Positions 24,382 to 35,152 of a stretch of DNA of 64,000 nucleotides are shown here, one piece after another. The notes below the pieces were generated by a model. The model made no database searches and was not told where the DNA came from. It was given only the letters and a program-made list of their open reading frames with translations. Position numbers and translations under genes: made by a program. The DNA lies in contig JAIVEN010000014.1 in assembly GCA_026686845.1 (NCBI GenBank), forward strand, positions 33,006,001 to 33,070,000. Direction: 5' to 3'. Position 1 is the first letter of the stretch. Each line of letters starts with the position of its first letter. This DNA comes from Adenanthera pavonina. Lineage: Eukaryota; Streptophyta; Magnoliopsida; Fabales; Fabaceae.

Positions 24382-26855
24382 AGGTAACTACATCAAGGTG
24401 ATGCAACAAATTGCCTAAGAACATTCACGGAATACACAATGTCTGGCCATGTGACTTTGAGGTAAAGAAGATGGCCAATTAAATGCCTATATTGACCTGC
24501 ATCAACCACTTCATTGTCCTCTCCCAACATCAACTTACAATTCAATTCCCTGGGAAATCCACTGGGATGACATTCCTCCATATTGGTTTCCTTGAGGATG
24601 TCCAAAACATATGTTCGTTGACTAAGCATGAAACCTTTTAGAGAGCGTTCAACCTTAATACCTAAGAAATACTTTAGAGGCCTCTAATCTTTTATGCTGA
24701 ACGTATGATGGAGATAGTCTTTGACCTCACATAACTTGCCTTGATTGTTCCTAGCAAGAATCATATCATCAACATATATTAAACCAACCATGAAAACATC
24801 ATTGTTTTTGTAAACGAACAACGAATGATCAGCTTAGGACTGTGTAAAACCAATATTTCTCAATGCATTAGTGAATTTATGATACCAATTACATGATGAT
24901 TGTTGTAGTCCATATAGAGATTTTCGCAAACGACAAACTCACGTCTCCCCCTTTCATGCAAATCCTTGAGGTATCTTCATATAAATTTCCTCGTCCAATT
25001 CTCCATGAAGAAAAGCATTGTCTACGTCCAACTGATGCATATCCTAGTTGCACTTGGCTACCATGACAAGTAGACAATGAACCGTGACTAGCTTGGCAAC
25101 CAATGCAAATGTTTCATGAAAATCCTCTCCCTCAATTTGCATAAAACCCCTAGCCATAAGCCTTGCCTTGTAGCATTCCACTTCACCATTTGGTCTGTAC
25201 TTCATTGTGTAAACCCATTTAGAATGTAAAGCATGCTTTCCAAGTGCCATTTTGCTCAAGAGCTTGAATTTCCTTGTGCATCGCATCTCACTAGTGCTCA
25301 TGTCTCTTGGCCTGCAAGTATGTCTTAAGCTCATCTTTGGAACTGATGGCTACTAAAAATGCTTAATGTGAAGAAGAAAACCAATCATAAGAAATATATT
25401 GGGATATTGGATGTGTTACCAAGTTGCCCATGGGTAGAGTAGGGTTTGAACATGAAACAGAGGATGGTAGGTCTACCTCATAGTCTATGAGATGTCTTGG
25501 TGTCCATCTAATACATTGATTTGGCCATGGTGCTTCTTGTTCATCATTCATGAGACATGCATTGTAAATATCTTCAACATTGTTTCCAACTCCATAATTT
25601 ATCCATCCTTCCTCACTCCTATTCTGCATAACATCATTGGTTCCACCCTTTTTAAGCATGATTTCTTCGTCTTCAACAAATTCTTGAACGTCAGCTACTC
25701 GTCAAAGCTTATCAAATGACCTTAGCACATTTTCATTCTTGTGTTTGTAGGGATATTCTTCTTCCAAAAACATGACATTTCTGGAAGTGAATAGCTCTCC
25801 CTTTTCAACATCATACAACCTATAACCCTTTTGTCCATATGGATATCCCACAAAAATGCAAGCTTTTCCTTTCTTACTAAACTTATCTTCCCTCTTGGGA
25901 TTATATGCATATGCTTTGCAGCCAAATAGTCTCAAGTTTTCATAGCTGCATTTCTTTCGAAACATTACCTCTTATGGCATCTTATTCTTCATAGCTTTGG
26001 TTGGAATTCAATTCATCAAATATGCTACAGTTAGTACACACTCACCCCAGAACTCCAATGGCAATTCGGCATGAAATCTGAGAGCTCTTGCCATCTCCAA
26101 AATGTGATGATATTTTCTCTCCACTACACCATTTTGCTGTGGTGTACATGGGCATGATGTTTGGAGAAGCATTCCTCACTCTTGATAAAATTCCATTATG
26201 GCCTTTGATTGAAATTTTGTTCCATTGTCTGTTCTCACCTGGTTCACTTTCTTGCTAAATTGAATCTCTTATCATTTTAACAAACACAAGTAAGTAATGC
26301 ATCATATCTAATTTACATTTCATCAAATAAACCCAAACTCCTCTATTAAAGTAATCAACAATAGTGAGAAAATAATGTGCCTCGATGAGTGATGGGATCT
26401 TATATTCTCCCCAAATGTCACAATGTATTAAATCAAAACAATCTATTGTCTTTATTGAACTTTCAGGAAAACGAAGCCTAGTTTGTTTGGCTCTTATACA
26501 AGAATCACAACACTTGACTTCTTTATTATAAATTTTACTAAAATTTAAATCAATTTGCCTAATCTTATCTAACAATGCATGTCCTAGCCTCCAATGCCAA
26601 AGCTCCATGCCTTCAGCTTCTTTCAACATCATGACCATACCCTCACTTTGCACAGGCTTAAGCAAATATAAGCTACCATAGCATCTACTCACTTCAATTA
26701 GGTTCCTCGTACGCAAGTCCTAAATGACAAAGAGTTAAGCAACAAAAATTAGTGCACAATTCATATCTCTCATCAATTTACTAGGAAAGATTAGATTGCA
26801 TTTAAAACTTGGTATGTATAGCACATTGTGAATTTTCATGCCGTTAGGTAATGTC
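24382..26855 (-). pseudogene. Copia A pol: GAG-pre-integrase, integrase and reverse transcriptase, decayed
   Basis: In minus-strand order: VTLPNGMKIHNVLYIPSFKC (about 26,800-26,850), the HHCC zinc-binding region with LWHWRLGH and CDSCIRAKQTR (26,480-26,620), integrase core with FDLIHCDIWGEY (first D), RTDNGTKF (second D, about 26,215) and TPQQNGVVERK (E, about 26,125), the LFGCKAYAYNP region (25,900), then reverse transcriptase with YVDDMIL (about 24,765-24,780), SQRTYVLDILKETNM and YRHLIGHLLYL (24,393-24,629). Many stops and frameshifts break the frame, so several short open pieces remain. The catalytic motifs identify it unambiguously as Ty1/copia. The sequence is cut at the left by the long LTR-like unit and at the right by copia B. 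Confidence 0.87.
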
Positions 26856-26860
26856 ACTGT

Positions 26861-28526
26861 TGTTAGCAAGGCTGACTTCCCAAGAGGGGAGGTGAATTGG
26901 GAAGATTTAATTTTTTTCTGCACAAACTGAAATGAGTAAAGATAGCACAGTGTAATGAAGGAAACTTATAAAACAGAGCAAGCTAAAAAGTAAGGATAAG
27001 GAGAAGAAAACTCAGTGATTTATTCTGGTTCGGTCTATCCACTTGACCTACTTCCAGTCCCCAAGACAACTCTTGAGATTTATCCACTATACAGCAAGAA
27101 TTCAACGGGCTTCTTGCTAATGCCACAGTACATGAGTATGCTCTGTTTCTGGAGCTCTCTCAAACACTCTAAGCACTCTCACAATGTGCTTCCCAATCCC
27201 CTTGTGATTTCCCCTCACAAGCAAATCTATATTCCAGATGAATAACAGATTGTTTATAAAGAAATAACTCTCCTGAATAGAGTAGATTTAAAGGTTTAAG
27301 TACAAATATTGAAGTTGAGAGGGTAAAAGCTCTTGAGAAGAAGTTTTGACAGAAATTCATTATATACAAGTTAGATTTATATCTCACAACTTCAAATGTT
27401 GTTGTATTTATAGATTTAGGTCTCAAATGTCCGTTAGAGACTTTAATCTATCCGTTGGAGAAGTTATCCAACGGTTACTCTGAAAAACTATCCGTTAACC
27501 AACCGCATTTAATGCTTCTGACATACTGAAATTCGAATTTTGGTTGGTCAACAGGCGAATTTCGAAGGAACCGAAGGTTAGAGCTTTCAACGTTACAGCA
27601 CGAAGTTCGTCTGTTCATGAAGTGAAATTCGAATTTTGAAACTTGTAGAACATTTTCATAATGTGACATACGAATTTTCAAGAAGAAAGTTTTTCAGTTA
27701 AGTGTGAACAGTGTTTTCAATTTGCTACAGTACACTCAAAATTCGAATTTTGGAAGCCTAAAATTCGTCTGTTCCCAGTACGTGAAAAAGAGGCACAGTA
27801 ATTCATTTTCTTCGAAATTCGAATGTTGAAGAGTGAAGTTCGTCTGTCAAAGAGACTCTTTTCAGACTAACTTTATCATTCGAATATTACAAGTTCACAT
27901 CATTCGTATGTCAACATTTCACTTTAACAGACTCAAGAACTTAGCTTCTAAAATTCAAATTTTGATGTTCAAAGTTCGTCTGTCAGAGAGCAGTTTTGAA
28001 ACTTAAATCATTCTTGATCTCAGATTAACTTTAACACAGTTTCAGATGAATTTCTTCTATTTTCTCAAATTTTTTTTTGTCTGAAATTCAAATTTTGAAG
28101 AACCAAAGTTCGTCTGTTTCAAGGAAACTTCTCTCAGACTTAGATGAAAATTCGAATGTTGAACAATCAAAATTCGTCTGACAGAGAGCCATCTCTTCAG
28201 ACTGATTCAGTTTTAGCTCGAAATTCGAATTTCCTAAGGCAAAGTTCGAATTTCCAACTTGACAGTTAAGTTTAAACTTTCAAACTTCGTCTGTTTGTGG
28301 GTGTTTTTCAACTAAATTAAGATTTAACACAAAATCAAGGTTTGAAAACATCTTTTTCTCAAATCAAAATCTTTTACCCAATCACAACTAAAACTAAAGA
28401 TCCTACAAAAGATCTAGTAGCAAAAACTCAGAAAATCTTCACTCGAAACAACTTTGATCTCCTTTGATATCTTCAATCCGAGCTCTTGAGTGTTGGTTTG
28501 GAATCATCAAAACTCTTGATTCAACA
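26861..28526 (-). repeat. Copia B 3' LTR (left in window), 1666 bp
   Basis: Plus-strand start TGTTAGCAAGGCTGACTTCC and end CTCTTGATTCAACA. The part from about 27,525 to 28,300 is an array of short motifs: AAATTCGAATTTTGAA-like words followed at 8-15 bp by AAGTTCGTCTGTCAGAGAG-like words, about ten pairs. One pair around 27,738-27,850 is missing in the other LTR. Confidence 0.92.
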
Positions 28527-28546
28527 TTCTCCCCCTTTTTGATGAT
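28527..28546 (-). other. Copia B polypurine tract
   Basis: On the minus strand the sequence directly before the 3' LTR is ATCATCAAAAAGGGGGAGAA. It is purine-rich, abuts the LTR start and matches the plus-strand primer site of SIRE-clade elements. Confidence 0.85.
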
Positions 28547-28847
28547 GACAAAACAACTCACACACTGGGTTAGTTCTTGGGTTTACTTTCACAAGCTCCC
28601 CCTCAACACATGCATTACAGTTCATAAGATATCATTGTCAACAGATTAAGTGAAGAGATTCAAAGCCCAAATTATTGCAAGCAAAAACATAATTCATTTA
28701 ACCAAATTGTTGCCATATATATTCCAATTAAAGAGCAGTTCTCAAAAAATATCAAACAACCAAATACAATTAAACAACTAATACAAGATACAGCAACTAA
28801 AACAAGATACAGCAAGAGGATTCAGCCCAAGATCTAAAAACATCACA

Positions 28848-31022
28848 TCACTTTTTCTTTGGCTTAGTCTTCTTGCTGTACGTCTTTCCTTTTCCAGATG
28901 GCTCAGCAAATTTTCCAGCTTCCTTAGTCCCAGTTTGCTTTATCTTCTCCCCCTTTTTGGCATCATCAGGAAGGCCAACAAAGTCCATTGGAGGAGGAAT
29001 CTGAGAGAGAGGAACAGCATGAAGAGGGACAGGAGCAAAAGGAATCTGTGGTTGAACTGGTACAGGGGGCTCAGCAGGCTCTTCATCATCATCATCATCA
29101 GAGACCTCCAGCAGCACTTGCATTTCCTGCCTAGAAAGAGCTAGTTGAGCTCTCTGTTCCTCTGAGAGCCCAATAGAATGAGAAGCTGTTTCAGCAGGAG
29201 GAAACAATTCTTCCAGCCTTCTCCTTTGAGCTTGCAGCAGAGCATTGTGAGCAATACCAAGATAATCAACAATAGGTACAATGCTCCTTTCCTCATTGCT
29301 TGCTCCTTCTGGCACAGAAGAGGTTGAAATGGCTGCAACCAGTCTTTCAACTTGCTCTGATTCTTGAATGGACAGAATTGAATCCAAAGCATCTTGTTGC
29401 ATAGGCTCAAGAGGGCTTGTTTCTTGAAGTCCTTCTTCTTCCAGGCCATAGTCCAGGGGTGGACCAGGACTTGGTGTTCTCATTGCACCAGCACCATCTG
29501 TATCACCATCATGGTCAGAGGAGGCAATCTTGAAGGGGCTTGGAGGCTCAGGAGTTGGAGACAGAGCAGGTTCAGGGATACCAGGCTGAGGTGGAGCTGA
29601 AGTGGTAGGAATTGCATTTCTAATATCTTCATAAGCATCAGCCACCACCTTCATATTCACAGCCAACTGATGGATCTGATCTTGTAGATGAGCAAATTTG
29701 GCATTTTGCTCATCCTTAATGCTGAGAATGAGTGCTGACAGACTGTCAAATAACTCAGTGATCTTTGTAGGTTTGGCCCGTGAGGAGGGAGTGGAAGGAG
29801 GGTGAGTAGGCCTGGAGGGAGATGGAATTGGCTGAGAAGGTTGAGGTACAGATCTGTCAGGGGCCTCAGAAGTGCCTTCTTGTTGGAGGGATGCATCAGT
29901 AGCAAAGAACGGGTCTTCAGATTTCCCTGCTCCCTTTCCAACCCATCTGCCTTCATCTCTTTCAATACCCATCCTTTGCAATTCCTCTTCTTTGAATGCC
30001 TCGGTGAGTTTCCCTTTCCCCTTTTCAATGTGTTGAATCCTAGCATGCTGCAGGATTCTTGAAATAATTGCTGCATAAGGGAATGTGGAATCCTTCCTCT
30101 GATCCCTTGCCTTTATCATTCACTGGAGGATGATATGACCCATATTAATCAGCTTCCCACGAATGATAGCAGTCATCACATGAGCCTCTGCCCTTGTTAT
30201 CAAATTGAAGCTGCCACCCTTGTTGAATATGATCCTAGACACTATGTAGTGCATAATCCTTACTTGAACACTTAGGTCTGTGGGCTTCAACAGATTTATC
30301 GTTGGCCTGTTCTCCCTTCTCCTGAATAGGGTGTCCAAAATAGTGCTCTCCTTGTAGTTCAGGAAGGGTCCACCTTCTTCATCAGCTGTACTTGCCTCAT
30401 CCATATATCCAAAGGCTGTAATGTCAACTTTTAGCCCATCTTGTCCTGGGATTTCCAGCACCTCATTAAAGGTTTCATCAGCAAGCCAAATGATCCTTGA
30501 TCTCAAGGTGACCTCCCATTTGGCTTTCTTGCTATTATATTGAAGAGAGGCATACCAAGTCTTTACTACCTCATCATCATATTTTTCAGCAATTTCCAAC
30601 AGATTTTTATATCTTAACAACCATAATGCAGCATCAAAGTTGTTGGATATCAGAAATTGTTCCACATTTACACAGTGAGGCTTGATTACCTTTTTGTTGG
30701 AAAACTTGGTAGTGTACTCTTCTTGAATCTCAGGAGTGCTCCACAGTGGCAGTGTAGTCATTTTGAACTCTCCAGATTCAGTACTGGAAGAAGCAGAAGA
30801 AGCAACAGTAGGCACAGAAGGTTCTGCGCTTTTTGAAGATGAGGGCCCAGTTTTCTGAGATTCTGCTTTGGATGAAGATTTTTGGCGTTTAGAAGGAGTT
30901 GCCTTACTAGATTCAGCCTTTCTCTTGGGTTTCTCTCCTTCCTTGGTAGCATATTGAGATTTAACATTCCTCTTTGGACGGGCCACAGCTTTTCCTGCTC
31001 CAGGAATTTTGACTCTTGCCAT
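28848..31022 (-). pseudogene. Envelope-like / plant transposon protein frame of copia B, one stop
   Basis: An extra frame between pol and the 3' LTR, as in SIRE1-type elements where it is called envelope-like; its function is unproven. One reading frame of about 724 codons starts MARVKIPGAGKAV at 31,022. Residues 1-75 are lysine/serine-rich with KPKRKAE and SKRQK-type basic patches that could act in the nucleus. Residues about 90-330 are globular and resemble the putative plant transposon domain (Transposase_32-like). Next come a proline-rich linker, a heptad-like segment near residues 415-450, a run of five aspartates near residue 640, and a basic C-terminus ending KKTKPKKK. I see no clear signal peptide or membrane segment. 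A single in-frame TGA at 30,120-30,122 interrupts it and the same frame continues immediately. The next frame can start at 30,119, so readthrough or two proteins are alternatives. Confidence 0.75.
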
Positions 31023-32018
31023 TTCTTGGTTGAGTGATGCAGAATGTGGCTAAGAAAAGGTTTATAGGATGCGAATGGAAGTTTAGATGGTGGAGAATGA
31101 CGGTTTTTGGTTAGGAGTTAAGAGGATTGAAGAGAGAATCAGAACAAACTTAGAGAGGTTACAAATAGGGTTGCGTCTGTTCTTTGGAAAACCATTGCAT
31201 TTAACGTATGTAACCGTCTGACAGACGAATTTTGAGGGGTCAAAATTCAAACTTCGGGCAGTTACAAGTTAAACCGTTCAGCACAGTTTACTGACAGACA
31301 AATTTTCATCCTGAAAGTTCATCTGACAGTGGCTTGAATCAAGCAAAACAAACACAATAGACGAATTTTGTTCCACCAAAGTTCAAATGTTGAAAAGAAA
31401 AAGGCAGGCATCAATCAAACCATCAATCAACAAATGAATTAAGCATGCAGAACTTCATCTTTTAAGCATTCAACATGAAGAACATGATTCAACAGACGAA
31501 TTTTGAACTGAACCTTCGAATTTTTCAACTTTTGTAACGGTTATCCAACATTCGAATGTTAAGAAGTGAAAATTAGAATAACGGTGATGGACAATCATAA
31601 CCATGAAATTTTTATTTTTGAAAATTCGAACTTTCAAGATCTAACAGACGAATTTCGAGGCAACACCGAGAACTGTTCCAAAGCATAACAGGCCGAAGTT
31701 CGTCTGTTAGTCAACCGAAATTCGAATGTTAACCATATTGACCATGTCAAAAGAACAGTTTATGAAGCAAAATACGTCGAACACACATTAAAATGTGAAT
31801 TTCATCTTTAGAAACTTACAGGATGGATCCAGAACTTAAGAATTTTCATCATTTACTTCATTTTCTGGTTGTCCCATTCTGGTGTGCTCTAATCTTCAAG
31901 TTTCTTGCCATTAAATCTTGTGGGGAGCACCTGCAACTTAAATTAAACATACTCCGATGCTAAAGTTAGAATTGTTTTAAAGATAAACTTTTTGAAAACA
32001 GGATTGCAATATAATAAC
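31023..32018. other. Copia B pol to envelope-like spacer with LTR-type motifs
   Basis: One kilobase without a supported coding frame. Between about 31,195 and 31,735 it carries at least six ACAGACGAATTTTGA- or ATTCGAATGTT-like words, the same vocabulary as the LTR array but mostly in opposite orientation. It may hold signals for expressing the downstream frame; that is inference. Confidence 0.6.
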
Positions 32019-34535
32019 TTACAGTTCACTGGGATTTACCATACTCAGTTCTCTTCTTATTTTGCAATGTCTATCTTCTGATAGAGGCTTTGTGAGTATG
32101 TCAGCAACTTGATTCTCTGTTGGGATGTATTCCAATCTGACTTCTCTTTTCAGTACGTGATCCCTTATGAAGTGGTGCCTAACTTCAATGTGTTTTGTCC
32201 TTGAATGCATGACAGGGTTCTTGGTGATATTTATAGCACTTTGGTTGTCACACATGATTGGAATCTCTTCCAATTTAACCTCAAGATCTTCCAGCTGTTG
32301 CTTCATCCAGATGACTTGGGCACAACAGCTTCCAGCTGCAACATACTCAGTTTCTGTAGTGGATAAGGCCACACTGTTTTGCTTTTTGCTGAACCAAGAA
32401 ACCAGGGATCCTCCAAGAAACTGGCACTTTCCACTTGTACTTTTTCTGTCAGTTTTAGATCCTGCAAAATCAGCTTCAGTGTATCCTTTGAGATCTTCTC
32501 CATTGCCCTTTGGATACCAGAGACCCATTTGTGATGTTCCAATAAGATATCTGAATATTCTTTTCACAGCTGTTGCATGGGTTTCTTTGGGGCATGATTG
32601 GAACCTGGCACAGATACAGACACTGAACACAATGTCAGGTCTACTGGCAGTTAGGTACAGCAAGGATCCAATCATTCTCCTGTACTGAGTAATGTCAAAC
32701 ATCTTCCCATTTTCATCAATGTCCAGTTTGGTTGCAGTTGCCATAGGTGTTCCCATTGGTTTGGCACTCTCCATTCCAAACTTCTTTAGCAGCTCTTTTA
32801 GATACTTGGATTGACTGAGAAAGATACCATCATGAAGTTGTCTGATTTGCAGTCCAAGGAACAAGTTAAGTTCTCCCATCATAGACATCTCGAATTCTCT
32901 CTGCATTAACTCAGAAAATTTCTTGCAAAGAGCTTCATTAGTAGCACCAAAAATGATATCATCAACATAGATTTGAACAATTAGTAAATCTCTATTTTCT
33001 TTCTTAGTAAATAAAGTTGTGTCAACTTTGCCTCTATTGAACCCCTTTTCAGTTAAGAAATTGCTCAGTCTCTCATACCATGCTCTAGGGGCTTGTTTTA
33101 AACCATAAAGAGCCTTCTTCAGTTTATAAACATGGTTTGGTTTAGTAGAATCCTCAAAACCTGGAGGTTGATCTACATAAACCTCTTCCATGATATATCC
33201 ATTTAGAAAGGCACTTTTTACATCCATTTGATATAGTAAAATGTTTTTCATGCATGCATATGCCAGCAGGATTCTTATAGCCTCTAGTCTAGCTACTGGT
33301 GCAAAGGTTTCTTCAAAATCAATACCTTCTTCCTGATTACACCCTTTAGCAACCAATCTAGCTTTATTTCTGATTATTGTTCCAGATTCGTCCAGTTTAT
33401 TTCTGAAAACCCATTTGGTACCAATAACAGGATGATTTTTGGATCTAGACACTAAATCCCAAACTTGATTTCTTTCAAACTGATTTAGTTCATCTTGCAT
33501 AGCTAGAATCCAGTATTCATCAGTTAAGGCTTCTTCAGCACATTTGGGTTCAATTGGAGAAATGAAAGCGCAATTGAGCATTTGATCCCTTGACTGTTTT
33601 CTGGTTTTGACTCTCTCTTGAACATTCCCTATTACTTGATCAACAGGATGATTCATTTGATATCTCCAAGCTCTAGGGAGTTCTTGAGAAGTTTCTTCAT
33701 TGTTTTCTTCATCAAACTCTTGCTCCTGAATATCTTCCTCTGTGTTAACAGATTCAGGTATTTTTGGAGGTTCAGTTTTACTTTTATCAGAAATGCCCAA
33801 TTTTTCAAAGTTGAAAGCAAGATCATCCTCATTGGTAACATGTTTTGAACCAGTTTCATTTTCAATGAAAATCACATGCACAGATTCTTCTACCATATTT
33901 GATCTTTTATTGTAAACTCTATATGCCTTACTCCTACTAGAATAGCCCAGAAATATACCTTCATCGGATTTGGCATCAAACTTACCCAGATTTTCTTTCC
34001 CATTGTTGTGAATGAAGCATTTGCATCCGAACACATGGAGAAGGGACAGATTTGGTTTTCTTCCCTTGTACAGCTCGTATGGAGTCTTCCCAAGGATTGA
34101 TCTGATGTAGGCTCTGTTTATGATGTAGCTTGCTGTATTTACTGCATCAGCCCAAAACACTTGAGAGAGTTCCTTTTCATTCAGCATAGCTCTGGCCATC
34201 TCTCCAATAGTTCTGTTCTTCCTTTCTACTACCCCATTCTGTTGAGGGGTCCTTGGAGCTGAGAAGTTGTGGTTAATCCCATGATCATTGCAGTACTCCA
34301 GGAAGTATGCATTCTCGAATTCTCCTCCATGATCTGACCTGATTAACACAATGGAAATACCTTTCTCATTTTGCACTTTCTTAGCTAAGGTTACAAATGC
34401 TTCAAAGGTATCACTTTTAGAGGAAAGAAATAATGTCCAAGTGAATCTAGAATAATCATCTACAATTACAAGCACATACAGGTTACCTCCTAGACTCTTT
34501 ACCCTAGAAGGTCCAATGAAGTCCATATGTAGCAA
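32019..34535 (-). CDS. pol: Copia B pol: integrase core, reverse transcriptase, RNase H
   Basis: The long open part of the copia B polyprotein. The integrase core has D in LLHMDFIGPSR, D in IRSDHGGEFEN and E in NGVVERKNRTI, followed by the HVFGCKCFIHN and EGIFLGYSS region. Reverse transcriptase follows, from NQVWDLV and KARLVAKGCNQ through LYQMDVKSAFLNG to the active-site YVDDIIFG. RNase H has the first D in GYTEADFAGSKTDRKSTSG, E in STTETEYVAAGSC, D in IMCDNQSAINI, and ends ADILTKPL. All catalytic residues are present. It is separated from the upstream part only by an in-frame TAG at 34,536-34,538, where the family normally has a sense codon, so the natural polyprotein would continue upstream. 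The first codon here is not a true start. The frame ends SMVNPSEL. Confidence 0.93.
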   Translation of the reverse strand: MLHMDFIGPSRVKSLGGNLYVLVIVDDYSRFTWTLFLSSKSDTFEAFVTLAKKVQNEKGISIVLIRSDHGGEFENAYFLEYCNDHGINHNFSAPRTPQQNGVVERKNRTIGEMARAMLNEKELSQVFWADAVNTASYIINRAYIRSILGKTPYELYKGRKPNLSLLHVFGCKCFIHNNGKENLGKFDAKSDEGIFLGYSSRSKAYRVYNKRSNMVEESVHVIFIENETGSKHVTNEDDLAFNFEKLGISDKSKTEPPKIPESVNTEEDIQEQEFDEENNEETSQELPRAWRYQMNHPVDQVIGNVQERVKTRKQSRDQMLNCAFISPIEPKCAEEALTDEYWILAMQDELNQFERNQVWDLVSRSKNHPVIGTKWVFRNKLDESGTIIRNKARLVAKGCNQEEGIDFEETFAPVARLEAIRILLAYACMKNILLYQMDVKSAFLNGYIMEEVYVDQPPGFEDSTKPNHVYKLKKALYGLKQAPRAWYERLSNFLTEKGFNRGKVDTTLFTKKENRDLLIVQIYVDDIIFGATNEALCKKFSELMQREFEMSMMGELNLFLGLQIRQLHDGIFLSQSKYLKELLKKFGMESAKPMGTPMATATKLDIDENGKMFDITQYRRMIGSLLYLTASRPDIVFSVCICARFQSCPKETHATAVKRIFRYLIGTSQMGLWYPKGNGEDLKGYTEADFAGSKTDRKSTSGKCQFLGGSLVSWFSKKQNSVALSTTETEYVAAGSCCAQVIWMKQQLEDLEVKLEEIPIMCDNQSAINITKNPVMHSRTKHIEVRHHFIRDHVLKREVRLEYIPTENQVADILTKPLSEDRHCKIRRELSMVNPSEL

Positions 34536-35144
34536 CTAAAGTGGTCTAGTTGTGGTGACTATATTTTTAGATTTAAAAGATGATTTAGTTTGTTTTCCTC
34601 TTATACATGCGTCACATTCTTTGTCTTTCTCAAAAGATATCTTTGGTAGTCCAGTTACCAGCTCATTTTTAACCAGTTTAGATAATTGATTCATATTAAC
34701 ATGAGCTAATCTCCTATGCCATAACCAATTATCCTGACTAATTAAACATATAGAATCCAAGGGAGGAAGTTCATCAAGATCAATAGTATAACAGTTACCA
34801 TCCCTTTGAGCTTTGAGGATTACTTTGTGATCACTTTTTCTGATGACCAGGCAAAACTTTGAGTCAAACAGCACCCAATTTCCTCTGTCACAGGTCTGAC
34901 TCACGCTCAGCAAATTGTGGTTGAGGCCAATTACAAACAACACCTCTTCAATGGATGTTTTTGGATTTTTGCCCACAATGCCAATGCCAATAACTTTACC
35001 GTATTGATCACCTCCAAAGGTCACCTTTCCTCCTTTCTTGTCTCTCAGGGTGATGAACTTCTCCTTATCACCAGTCATGTGACTTGAGTAGGCACTGTCC
35101 ATATACCATTTGTTGCTTTTCTTAGCTTTGAGACAAACCTGCAA
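34536..35144 (-). CDS. pol: Copia B protease and GAG-pre-integrase part of pol
   Basis: An aspartic protease segment with KWYMDSAYSSHMTGDK, where DSA is the catalytic triplet, then GGKVTFGGDQYGKVIGIG and the hydrophobic LNHNLLSVSQTCDRG stretch. This is followed by the HHCC zinc-binding part of integrase: WHRRLAHVNMNQL and CDACIRGKQTKSSF. The family usually has Cys where YSSHM has Tyr. The frame ends at the TAG at 34,536-34,538 and resumes as the integrase core. Upstream it is out of frame with gag by one base around 35,150-35,165; the pol frame can be followed back to about 35,163, so a small indel at the gag-pol junction or a programmed shift is implied. It is part of the polyprotein, not an independent gene. 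Confidence 0.9.
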   Translation of the reverse strand: MQVCLKAKKSNKWYMDSAYSSHMTGDKEKFITLRDKKGGKVTFGGDQYGKVIGIGIVGKNPKTSIEEVLFVIGLNHNLLSVSQTCDRGNWVLFDSKFCLVIRKSDHKVILKAQRDGNCYTIDLDELPPLDSICLISQDNWLWHRRLAHVNMNQLSKLVKNELVTGLPKISFEKDKECDACIRGKQTKSSFKSKNIVTTTRPL

Positions 35145-35152
35145 AACAAAGT

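Noticed and set aside
27015..27245. Open frame repeated at 37,161-37,391 on the plus strand
   Set aside because: It occurs in both copia B LTRs and is antisense to the element; conservation reflects the recent LTR duplication, not a gene.
27530..27680. Heat-shock element clusters (GAA/TTC repeats) in the LTR
   Set aside because: The GAA and TTC triplets do not keep the two-base spacing of a canonical heat-shock element; the TTCGAA palindromes are better left as an unassigned motif.
27525..28300. CRISPR-like array in the LTR
   Set aside because: The genome is a plant's, the words are short and degenerate, spacing is irregular, and the array lies within an LTR.
29141..29449. Alternative minus-strand frames inside 28.8-31.0 kb
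   Set aside because: They overlap the long envelope-like frame in another phase and are leucine/lysine-biased shadows of it.
32167..32688. 173-codon plus-strand open frame
   Set aside because: It is antisense to the RNase H/RT part of copia B pol, whose catalytic motifs are clear; the open frame is a by-product of that coding sequence.
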